From NCBI GenBank assembly GCA_016844415.1, contig JAENIX010000053.1, positions 1 to 6,509 on the forward strand: a stretch of 6,509 bases of DNA, read 5' to 3'. This DNA comes from Actinomycetota bacterium (GTDB lineage: Bacteria; Desulfobacterota; Deferrimicrobia; Deferrimicrobiales; Deferrimicrobiaceae). The number at the start of each line of letters is the position of its first letter. Position 1 is the stretch's first letter. Positions 1-5,525 of the stretch are shown piece after piece. The notes under the pieces are model-generated. The model was not told the DNA's origin and searched no databases. It saw only the letters and a program-made list of their open reading frames with translations. The position numbers and the translations under genes were made by a program.

Positions 1-569
1 TGAAGCCCGTCGCGCAGATACTCGGAACGTACATCGTCTGCGAGAGGTCGAGGGAAGTCGTAATCATAGACCAGCACGCGGCGGACGAGCGGATCGTCTT
101 CTCAAGGCTCAAGGGCTCCCTCCTCGGAAGCGGGGCATCCGCGCAGCAATGGCTCGTTCCGCATGTGGTCACCCTTCCGGGCGCGGTGAAAGGGGAGCGG
201 GCCGAAGTCGAGGCGTTCCTGTGCCGCGCCGGGTTCGTCCTGAAGCCCGCCGGCAAGGACGCGCTCAAGATCACCGGCGTTCCCGCCATCCTCGGATATT
301 TCGACGTCCAGAAGTGGTGGAAGGACTTCTGCGACTTCCTCATCGCCCAGGAGACGATGCCAAAGGGTATCTTCGACGCGGACCGCGAGCTTTGGCGGAT
401 CGCGTGCCACGCCTCCGTGCGCTCCGGAGACCTGTTGGACAGGGAAGGGATGCGCGCCCTTCTGCTCGAGCTGGACAGTGCGGTCGCCTCCCACAGCTGC
501 CCGCACGGCCGCCCCGTGTGGGTCAAGCTTTCAAGCGCCGAGCTTGGGCGGATGTTCGGACGCACCTGA
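1..569 (+). CDS. mutL: DNA mismatch repair protein MutL, C-terminal part (5' end outside window)
   Basis: This is the last 188 residues of MutL; the first whole codon is at base 3 and the stop is TGA 567-569. MutL couples MutS mismatch recognition to strand removal, and in bacteria without MutH its C-terminal domain nicks the DNA. The fragment starts at the beginning of that dimerisation/endonuclease domain (QILGTYIVCE). It carries the metal-binding motif DQHAADERIVFS (bases 69-104), the cysteine of the ACR-type motif (IACHASVRSGD), the CPHGRP motif (498-515) and a terminal F-G-R. In the family motif DQHA(X)2E(X)4E the first Glu is kept and the last is Ser here. The residues known to bind metal in Bacillus subtilis MutL (Asp and first Glu of the motif, the Cys, and Cys/His of CPHGRP) all have counterparts, so I infer an active endonuclease. 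The ATPase domain lies upstream of the window. miaA follows 22 bases later; mutL-miaA adjacency is common in bacteria. Confidence 0.95.
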   Translation, partial: KPVAQILGTYIVCERSREVVIIDQHAADERIVFSRLKGSLLGSGASAQQWLVPHVVTLPGAVKGERAEVEAFLCRAGFVLKPAGKDALKITGVPAILGYFDVQKWWKDFCDFLIAQETMPKGIFDADRELWRIACHASVRSGDLLDREGMRALLLELDSAVASHSCPHGRPVWVKLSSAELGRMFGRT

Positions 570-591
570 AGTCTTACGGATAGCGGCGCCT

Positions 592-1509
592 ATGGAGGAA
601 AACCGCCTTCTGGTCCTTTCGGGCCCCACCGCTTCGGGGAAAACCGCGCTTTCGCTGTCCCTGTCCCGTATCCTTCCGCTGGAAATCGTAAACGCGGACT
701 CACTCCAGGTATATCGGGGGATGGATATAGGGACCGCGAAACCCGATGCGCGCGACCGGCTGGAAATCCCGCATCACCTGATAGATGTGGCGGACCCGGA
801 CGAGGAATTCAACGCGGGCCGATTCGTCGACGAGGCGGAGAGCGCGATCCTCGGGATCAGGAAGCGAGGCAGGTTCCCGCTGGTTACCGGGGGTACGGGG
901 ATGTACATCCGGGCGCTGCTTCGGGGCCTCGACCCTCTCCCTTCGGACCCCGGGATCAGGGCTGTGCTCGCGCGCCAATGGCGGGACGAGGGGGGAGCGG
1001 CCCTGCACGCGGAGCTGAAAGCGATCGATCCACCATCGGCCGTGGCTATCCACCCTTCCGACAGGGTGCGGGTGCTGCGTGCGCTGGAGATTGCCGGGAT
1101 CACCGGCGCCCAGCCCAGCAAGCTCAAGCGGCGGTGGACGAATGACGGGGGGAAATTCCGAATCCTGTTCATCGCGCTATCGACGGACCGCGAAAAGCTG
1201 TACGGGCGCATCGACGCCCGCGTGGACGAGATGTTCCGCAGAGGGTTTGTCGAGGAGGTCCGGGGGCTTCTTGACGCCGGGTTCGGGCCGGAACTGAAAC
1301 CGATGAATGCGCTCGGGTACCGGCACGTCATTTCCCACCTTTCCGGGGCCCTGTCGCTCCCGCTGGCGATCGCCGGTCTGAAACGGGACACGCGCAGGTA
1401 CGCGAAACGCCAGTTGACCTGGCTCTCCGGCGAGCCCGAGGCGGTCTGGATTGATGCGGGAAAGGCAGCGGAAACGGTGTCATCACTTGCCAAAAAGTTC
1501 TTGTTATAA
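592..1509 (+). CDS. miaA: tRNA dimethylallyltransferase MiaA
   Basis: MiaA transfers the dimethylallyl group of DMAPP to N6 of adenosine 37 in tRNAs that read UNN codons, the first step towards ms2i6A. The 305-residue protein has the family's usual length. It shows the P-loop GPTASGKT (residues 11-18), the catalytic-Asp motif DSLQVYRGMDIGTAKP beginning at D36, PHHLIDV, GGTGMYIRALLRGL, and the C-terminal NALGYRHV and RRYAKRQLTW motifs that contact tRNA. I chose ATG 592 because the reading frame is open back to 478, but that upstream part lies inside mutL, has no family similarity and would add 38 residues ahead of the P-loop. The Shine-Dalgarno sequence is weak (GGA at 578-580), so translation may depend partly on ribosomes ending mutL 22 bases upstream. 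The stop is TAA 1507-1509. No motif is missing. Confidence 0.96.
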   Translation: MEENRLLVLSGPTASGKTALSLSLSRILPLEIVNADSLQVYRGMDIGTAKPDARDRLEIPHHLIDVADPDEEFNAGRFVDEAESAILGIRKRGRFPLVTGGTGMYIRALLRGLDPLPSDPGIRAVLARQWRDEGGAALHAELKAIDPPSAVAIHPSDRVRVLRALEIAGITGAQPSKLKRRWTNDGGKFRILFIALSTDREKLYGRIDARVDEMFRRGFVEEVRGLLDAGFGPELKPMNALGYRHVISHLSGALSLPLAIAGLKRDTRRYAKRQLTWLSGEPEAVWIDAGKAAETVSSLAKKFLL

Positions 1510-1541
1510 CCTGTAAATTGCCATAAATTTAGGGTTTACCC
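1501..1541 (+). promoter_or_regulatory. Possible sigma-70 promoter with nested inverted repeats before accA
   Basis: The gap between miaA and accA is strikingly AT-rich for this window. TTGTTA (1501-1506, overlapping the miaA stop) lies 17 bases before TAAATT (1524-1529); each matches the sigma-70 consensus at 4 of 6 positions. Transcription would start near 1536, about 20 bases before the accA ATG. TAAATT (1514-1519) pairs with AATTTA (1526-1531) around a 6-base spacer, GTAAA (1513-1517) pairs with TTTAC (1535-1539), and GGGT/ACCC (1532-1541) form another small dyad. These symmetries could be an operator. There is no GC-rich stem plus U-tract, so I do not call a terminator. Function is inferred. 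Confidence 0.35.
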
Positions 1542-1556
1542 GGGAAAGGAGTCCCC

Positions 1557-2531
1557 ATGATCCTCCAGTATCTCGAGTTCGAGAAGCCGATCGTCGAGCT
1601 TGAAAACCGCCTGGAGCAGTTGCGGCGGGTGGACGACGGGTCGGACAGGAACCTCCGGGAGGAGATAGGCAAGCTCGACAAGAAGATCGGCAAGATCCGC
1701 AAGGATATATTCTCCAATCTTACCCGCTGGCAGATTACCCAGCTGGCACGCCATCCAAATCGGCCATATATGCTAGATTATATAAACCATTGCTTTAAGA
1801 ATTTCCTGGAGATACACGGGGACCGCGCGTTCCGGGACGACCCACCGGTGGTCTGCGGTTTCGCGGAGCTTGAAGGCGAAAAGGTGATCGTCATCGGGCA
1901 GCAGAAGGGGAGGAACACGACCGAAAAAATCCGGCGCAACTTCGGAATGGCCAACCCGGAAGGATACCGGAAGGCCCTGCGGGTGATGAAGCTCGCGGAG
2001 AAGTTCCGCCTTCCGGTCATCACGTTCATCGACACCCCGGGGGCCTTTCCGGGCATCGGGGCGGAGGAGCGTGGCCAGTCCGAGGCGATCGCGAGGAACC
2101 TGCTTGAGATGGCGCGGCTTGAAACCCCCATCCTCGTCGTCGTCGTCGGCGAAGGAGGAAGCGGGGGGGCGCTGGCGCTTGGCGTTGGCGACGATATCCT
2201 GATGTTGGAGTACGCGATCTACTCGGTCATCTCCCCGGAAGGGTGCGCCTCGATCCTGTGGCGCGACACGGCTCAGGCCGAGACCGCCGCGGATATGATG
2301 AAAATCACAGCCACGGACCTCAGGAAATTCGGCGTCGTGGACCGTATCATACCGGAACCGGCCGGCGGAGCCCACCGGGACCACAAGGCGGCGGGCGACG
2401 CCGTGCGGGTCGCCATGTCGGAGTCGTTATCCGTCCTCCGCTCCTTCTCCGTCAAGGAGCTGCTGGACCGCCGGTACGCGAAGTTCCGCAACATCGGCGT
2501 GATCCGGAAGAAGACCGGGAGCAACGGGTGA
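1557..2531 (+). CDS. accA: Acetyl-CoA carboxylase carboxyltransferase subunit alpha
   Basis: AccA pairs with AccD to move CO2 from carboxybiotin on AccB to acetyl-CoA, giving malonyl-CoA, the committed step of cytosolic fatty-acid synthesis. The 324-residue protein is close to the family norm (about 315-325). It has the N-terminal helical part (LEFEKPIVELENRLEQL), the R-H-P-x-R-P-Y-x-L-D-Y segment, GDRAFRDDP, GQQKGRNTTEKIRRNFGM, the crotonase-fold core FIDTPGAFPGIGAEERGQ, the oxyanion-forming GEGGSGGALALG (from residue 198), and SVISPEGCASILWRD. The start is ATG 1557, with AAAGGAG at 1545-1551 five bases before it. accD is not in the window, which is usual since accA and accD are often unlinked. 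The stop overlaps the pheA start by four bases, so pheA is probably co-transcribed and coupled. Codons for residues around NRPYMLDYINHCFKNF are unusually AT-rich. Confidence 0.97.
   Translation: MILQYLEFEKPIVELENRLEQLRRVDDGSDRNLREEIGKLDKKIGKIRKDIFSNLTRWQITQLARHPNRPYMLDYINHCFKNFLEIHGDRAFRDDPPVVCGFAELEGEKVIVIGQQKGRNTTEKIRRNFGMANPEGYRKALRVMKLAEKFRLPVITFIDTPGAFPGIGAEERGQSEAIARNLLEMARLETPILVVVVGEGGSGGALALGVGDDILMLEYAIYSVISPEGCASILWRDTAQAETAADMMKITATDLRKFGVVDRIIPEPAGGAHRDHKAAGDAVRVAMSESLSVLRSFSVKELLDRRYAKFRNIGVIRKKTGSNG
2517..2521 (+). promoter_or_regulatory. Ribosome binding site deciding the pheA GTG start
   Basis: GGGAG lies six bases before GTG 2528-2530, inside the 3' end of accA. It supports the GTG over any upstream start in the long open frame that overlaps accA. 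Confidence 0.6.
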
Positions 2532-3601
2532 CGAAAGACAGGCTTAAGGAGCTGCGCGACGAGATCGACCGGCTGGACGACCGCATCCTCGAACTGCTGA
2601 ACCGCAGGGCCGGAGCGGTGGTCGATGTCGGCAGGATCAAATCGGACAAGAACCTCCAGTTCTACGTCCCGGAGCGCGAGGTCGAGATACTTCTGCGCCT
2701 GACGGCGGAGAACCGGGGACCGTTCCCGAACGAAGCGCTAAAGGCGATCTACAGGGAGATCATTTCCGCATCTCACGCGCTGGAGAAGCCGCTTTCGGTG
2801 GCGTACCTCGGCCCCCGGGCGACGTTCACCCACCTTGCGTGCCTCAAGCATTTCGGCGAGAGCGCCGATTACGTTTCGCAGATAAACGTGTCGGAGGTCT
2901 TCGAGGCGGTGGAACGCGGCCTCGCCGACTTCGGCGTCGTGCCCATCGAAAACTCCAGCGAGGGGATAGTCAGCAACACGCTCGACATGTTCGTCGATCA
3001 CAACCTCCTCATATGCGGCGAGATTCTCGTGGAGGTCGCCCACGACATGCTTTCCGTGACGGGCGACATGGACCACGTAAGGAAGATCTACTCGCACCCG
3101 CACGCCATCGCCCAGTGCCGGGGGTGGCTTGAGCGTAACTTCCGCGGGACTCCCGTCTTCGACGTGGAGAGCACCGCGCGCGCCGCGGAACTGGCCGTGG
3201 ACGACCCATCGGCCGCCGCGATCGCCGGGGAGGCTGCGGCCAAGATCTACGGGCTGAAAAGCATCAGGAAGCGGATCCAGGACAACACGAACAATTTCAC
3301 CCGGTTCATAATAATAGGGAAGATAGCGCCGAACCTCACCGGCAACGACAAGACGTCCATCCTGTTCGCGGCAAGGGACGAGGTCGGGGCGCTCTACCTG
3401 ATGCTGGAGCCGTTCGCGAAACACCAGGTCAACCTCACGAAGATCGAATCCAGGCCCGTCAAGACGAAGGCCTGGGAATACCTCTTCTTCCTCGATATGG
3501 AGGGGCACATCACGGTCGACCCGATAGCGAAGGCCGTGGACGAACTCCGGACGCGGGCTCAATATCTGAAAATCCTGGGATCCTATCCCCGCGCCATTTG
3601 A
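2528..3601 (+). CDS. pheA: Bifunctional chorismate mutase / prephenate dehydratase (P-protein)
   Basis: PheA converts chorismate to prephenate and then to phenylpyruvate, the precursor of Phe. The 357 residues contain three domains in order. An AroQ chorismate mutase (about 1-88) has R10, R27, K38 and the R50-E51 pair at positions matching the E. coli active site. A prephenate dehydratase domain (about 89-265) has YLGPRATFTH, PIENSSEG (139-146) and the catalytic TRF (Thr258). A C-terminal ACT domain (about 275-357) has GALYLML (from 287) and ESRP (307-310), the known Phe-binding motifs, at the same 20-residue spacing as in E. coli. Phe feedback inhibition is therefore likely. I chose GTG 2528: it sits in the GTGA overlap with the accA stop, has GGGAG upstream, and gives a mutase N-terminus of normal length. 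The frame stays open to 2243, but that extension lies inside accA and has no family similarity. Confidence 0.96.
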   Translation: MTKDRLKELRDEIDRLDDRILELLNRRAGAVVDVGRIKSDKNLQFYVPEREVEILLRLTAENRGPFPNEALKAIYREIISASHALEKPLSVAYLGPRATFTHLACLKHFGESADYVSQINVSEVFEAVERGLADFGVVPIENSSEGIVSNTLDMFVDHNLLICGEILVEVAHDMLSVTGDMDHVRKIYSHPHAIAQCRGWLERNFRGTPVFDVESTARAAELAVDDPSAAAIAGEAAAKIYGLKSIRKRIQDNTNNFTRFIIIGKIAPNLTGNDKTSILFAARDEVGALYLMLEPFAKHQVNLTKIESRPVKTKAWEYLFFLDMEGHITVDPIAKAVDELRTRAQYLKILGSYPRAI

Positions 3602-3606
3602 CGCCG

Positions 3607-3640
3607 CCCCGGTTGCCTGAACCAGGGTCGAGGGCCGGGG
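3607..3640 (+). promoter_or_regulatory. GC-rich inverted repeat between pheA and aroF
   Basis: CCCCGG (3607-3612) is a perfect inverted match to CCGGGG (3635-3640). Between them CCTG (3616-3619) and CAGG (3623-3626) form a second small stem with a 3-base loop, and GGTT/AACC (3611-3614 with 3620-3623) is a competing pairing. The outer stem ends three bases before the aroF Shine-Dalgarno sequence. There is no U-tract after it, so a classical terminator is unlikely. It could stabilise the message, slow ribosome entry at aroF, or mean nothing in GC-rich DNA. Confidence 0.35.
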
Positions 3641-3642
3641 AT

Positions 3643-3651
3643 AAAAGGAGG
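3643..3651 (+). promoter_or_regulatory. Strong Shine-Dalgarno sequence of aroF
   Basis: AAAAGGAGG, close to the ideal anti-16S match, lies eight bases before ATG 3660. It is the strongest ribosome binding site in the window and fits a gene that is translated independently, not by coupling to pheA 58 bases upstream. Confidence 0.8.
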
Positions 3652-3659
3652 ACCGACAC

Positions 3660-4682
3660 ATGATCATCGTATTGAAGGCGGGAGCGACCGACCGGGAAAT
3701 CCGGCTGATCGAGGAGAAGATAAAGTCCCTGGGGCTTGCCGCGCACATATCGAAGGGGGTGGAACGGACGATCATCGGGGCGATCGGCGACGAGCGGTAC
3801 GTGGCGGCCGAAGCGTTCGAGGGGCTGGAGTACGTCGAGAAGGTCCTGCGGATACTGAAGCCCTACAAATTGGTCAGCCGCGATTTCCGGAAGGAGGACA
3901 CGGTCATCACGGTGCTGGGGAAGAAGATCGGGGGAGGCGTGGTGGCGCTCTTCGCCGGCCCCTGCTCCGTGGAGAACAGGGACATGATGATCGGGATCGG
4001 CGGCCAGGTGGCCGCCGCGGGCGCTTCCTTCCTGCGGGGAGGGGCGTTCAAGCCGCGCACTTCGCCTTACGCTTTCCAGGGACTGGGAGAGGAAGGGTTG
4101 CGTTACCTTGCCGAAGCGCGCGAGGCGACGGGGCTGCCGATCGCAACCGAGCTGATGGACCCGAGGGACATCGACCTGGTCGCTAAATATGCGGACGTGA
4201 TCCAGATCGGCGCCCGGAACATGCAGAACTTCCGTCTTCTGACCGAGGTGGGAAAACTTGACAAGCCGGTGATACTGAAACGTGGGCTCTCCGCCACCAT
4301 CGTGGAATGGCTGATGTCAGCGGAATACATCGCCTCGGAGGGCAACCACAGGATAATCCTCTGCGAGCGAGGGATCCGCACGTTCGAGCAGGCGACCCGG
4401 AACACGTTCGACGTCTCGTCGATACCAGTGGTGAAAAGCCTCTCGCATCTGCCCGTGATCGCCGACCCCAGTCATGCCGCCGGGAAGATGAGCCTCGTGG
4501 AGCCGCTGGCCGCGGCCGCCATCGCAGCGGGCGCCGACGGGATCATGGTCGAAGTCCATCACGAACCGGAGGCGGCGCTCTCGGACGGCCCGCAGTCGCT
4601 TCGGCCAGAGGCCTTCCAGGCGATGGTATCCCGACTGAAACGGATCGCCGCTGCCGTCGGGAAGACCCTGGGGACAACTTGA
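3660..4682 (+). CDS. aroF: 3-deoxy-7-phosphoheptulonate (DAHP) synthase, type I-beta
   Basis: This enzyme condenses phosphoenolpyruvate with erythrose 4-phosphate to DAHP, the entry step of the shikimate pathway. The 340 residues match the Thermotoga maritima-type enzyme: a ferredoxin-like N-terminal domain (about 1-70, MIIVLKAGATDREI to the VEKVLRI region) followed by a TIM barrel. Barrel motifs in order are AGPCSVE, GGAFKPRTSPYAFQG, IQIGARNMQNF, LKRG, CERGIRTFE, DPSHAAG and VEVHHEPEAALSDGPQSL. The metal ligands fall at C102, H272, E298 and D309, the numbers I recall for the T. maritima protein. In that protein the N-terminal domain mediates feedback inhibition by Tyr and Phe; the same is inferred here. 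ATG 3660 is fixed by the strong Shine-Dalgarno sequence. It is separated from tyrA by two bases. A KDO-8-phosphate synthase is a distant relative, but the N-terminal domain and pathway neighbours argue for DAHP synthase. Confidence 0.96.
   Translation: MIIVLKAGATDREIRLIEEKIKSLGLAAHISKGVERTIIGAIGDERYVAAEAFEGLEYVEKVLRILKPYKLVSRDFRKEDTVITVLGKKIGGGVVALFAGPCSVENRDMMIGIGGQVAAAGASFLRGGAFKPRTSPYAFQGLGEEGLRYLAEAREATGLPIATELMDPRDIDLVAKYADVIQIGARNMQNFRLLTEVGKLDKPVILKRGLSATIVEWLMSAEYIASEGNHRIILCERGIRTFEQATRNTFDVSSIPVVKSLSHLPVIADPSHAAGKMSLVEPLAAAAIAAGADGIMVEVHHEPEAALSDGPQSLRPEAFQAMVSRLKRIAAAVGKTLGTT
3998..4017. repeat. 9-bp-arm inverted repeat inside aroF
   Basis: CGGCGGCCA (3998-4006) and TGGCCGCCG (4009-4017) are perfect inverted copies separated by GG. 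In RNA this would be a stable GC stem with an AGGU loop. It encodes the IGGQVAAA stretch shortly after the AGPCS metal-ligand motif. It has no U-tract, so it is not a terminator. Chance from Gly/Ala codons is the simplest explanation. Confidence 0.5.
4670..4674 (+). promoter_or_regulatory. Weak ribosome binding site deciding the tyrA start
   Basis: GGGGA ends ten bases before GTG 4685 and four before TTG 4679. Aligned to the anti-Shine-Dalgarno sequence, the GGA part gives good spacing only for the GTG. TTG 4679 would overlap the aroF stop as TTGA and remains possible; it adds two residues. Confidence 0.4.
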
Positions 4683-4684
4683 GA

Positions 4685-5521
4685 GTGGAGCGGCTGGGCA
4701 TCCTCGGGCTGGGTCTTATCGGAGGGTCGCTGGCGCTATCCTTGAGGGGGAAGCGCGGCGCTCCCGAGGTCTGGGGGTGCGACAGGAACCCCGAGCACGT
4801 CCGGATGGCGCTTGCGGACCGCGCGATCGCGCGCGGCTGCACCGAGAAGGAAATCGCCTCGTGCGACATCGTCGTCGTCTGCGTACCCGTGCTCCGCTCG
4901 GTCGTGCTGTTGCGGCGCATCGGCCGGCGGATGCGGCCCGGCGCGGTGCTGACCGACGCAGGCAGCGTAAAGGCGGCGGTGGTCCGCGCCGGACAGGAAG
5001 CGACCCGGGACGGGGCGGAGTTCGTAGGCGGACACCCCATCGCCGGCACCGAGAACTCGGGGTATTCCGCGGCCGACCGCCTGCTCTTCAAGGGCAGGAC
5101 CTGCATAATCACCCCGACGGAAGCGAACACGGGGAAGTCCTTGCGCAGGGTGGAGCGGCTCTGGAGAATGGCCGGGGCGCGCGTCCTGCGCATGGAGCCG
5201 GACGTCCACGACCACGTCTTCGCCTACGTCTCCCACCTCCCTCACGCAGTCGCTTACGCCCTCGTGCACTCCGTGGCCACTTTGGGCTCGAGGGTGCCAC
5301 TTGGGTACTCGGCCGGGGGTTTCCGCGATTTCACGAGGATCGCCTCGAGCAACCCGGAGATGTGGAAGGACATCGTATTGCAGAACCGCAGGGAGGTGCT
5401 GGGCGCCGTGGGGCATTACCGCAGAAACCTCTCCATGCTCGAAGGGCTCATCAGGCGTGGAGACAAGGCCGGCCTCCTTGCATATTTCCGGAAAGCCAAG
5501 TCCACCCGGGACGGCATGTGA
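4685..5521 (+). CDS. tyrA: Prephenate dehydrogenase TyrA
   Basis: TyrA oxidises and decarboxylates prephenate (or arogenate) to 4-hydroxyphenylpyruvate (or Tyr) with NAD(P)+. The 278 residues have the usual length of the single-function enzyme. The Rossmann motif GLGLIGGSLA (from G8) starts the protein, followed by a C-D-R-N segment after the second strand, IVVVCVPV and LTDAGSVK. The catalytic-His motif GGHPIAGTE has H117, SHLPH has H187, and then comes GGFRDFTRIASSNPEMW with its substrate-binding arginines. The spacing H117 to H187 equals that of the catalytic pair in Aquifex aeolicus TyrA as I recall it. There is no fused chorismate mutase and no C-terminal ACT domain, so Tyr control must act elsewhere, for example on AroF. 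The start is GTG 4685, or TTG 4679 as the alternative; the longer open frame back to 4307 lies inside aroF. Specificity for prephenate over arogenate is not settled by sequence. Confidence 0.95.
   Translation: MERLGILGLGLIGGSLALSLRGKRGAPEVWGCDRNPEHVRMALADRAIARGCTEKEIASCDIVVVCVPVLRSVVLLRRIGRRMRPGAVLTDAGSVKAAVVRAGQEATRDGAEFVGGHPIAGTENSGYSAADRLLFKGRTCIITPTEANTGKSLRRVERLWRMAGARVLRMEPDVHDHVFAYVSHLPHAVAYALVHSVATLGSRVPLGYSAGGFRDFTRIASSNPEMWKDIVLQNRREVLGAVGHYRRNLSMLEGLIRRGDKAGLLAYFRKAKSTRDGM
4820..4833. repeat. 14-bp perfect palindrome in tyrA
   Basis: CGCGCGATCGCGCG is its own reverse complement and contains the octamer GCGATCGC. It encodes part of DRAIARG. The octamer also occurs at 1366-1373, 2085-2092 and 3218-3225, each time in frame as Ala-Ile-Ala. 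Confidence 0.5.
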
Positions 5522-5525
5522 ATCA

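Noticed and set aside
478..591. Upstream extension of miaA to ATG 478
   Set aside because: It lies inside the conserved end of mutL, would place 38 unrelated residues before the P-loop, and ATG 592 gives the normal length.
1490..1556. Terminator after miaA
   Set aside because: The inverted repeats in the gap are short and AT-rich, and no GC stem followed by a T-run is present.
2134..2148. Five tandem TCG units in accA
   Set aside because: They encode the hydrophobic Val run before GEGGSGG, where such residues are normal; too short to call a functional microsatellite.
2243..2527. N-terminal extension of pheA reading back into accA
   Set aside because: The sequence is an out-of-frame reading of conserved accA; GTG 2528 has a ribosome binding site and gives a normal chorismate mutase start.
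2738..3775. Long minus-strand open frame (345 codons) opposite pheA
   Set aside because: It covers a certain gene, shows no recognisable domain and is rich in Arg, Val and Asp, as expected for the complement of GC-rich codons.
4307..4684. N-terminal extension of tyrA reading back into aroF
   Set aside because: Out-of-frame reading of the conserved DAHP synthase barrel; the Rossmann fold starts right after GTG 4685.
5464..5480. CAAGG/CCTTG inverted repeat with AGGCCGGCCT palindrome near the end of tyrA
   Set aside because: Inside coding sequence with no following T-tract and transcription must continue into aroA, so not a terminator; likely chance.
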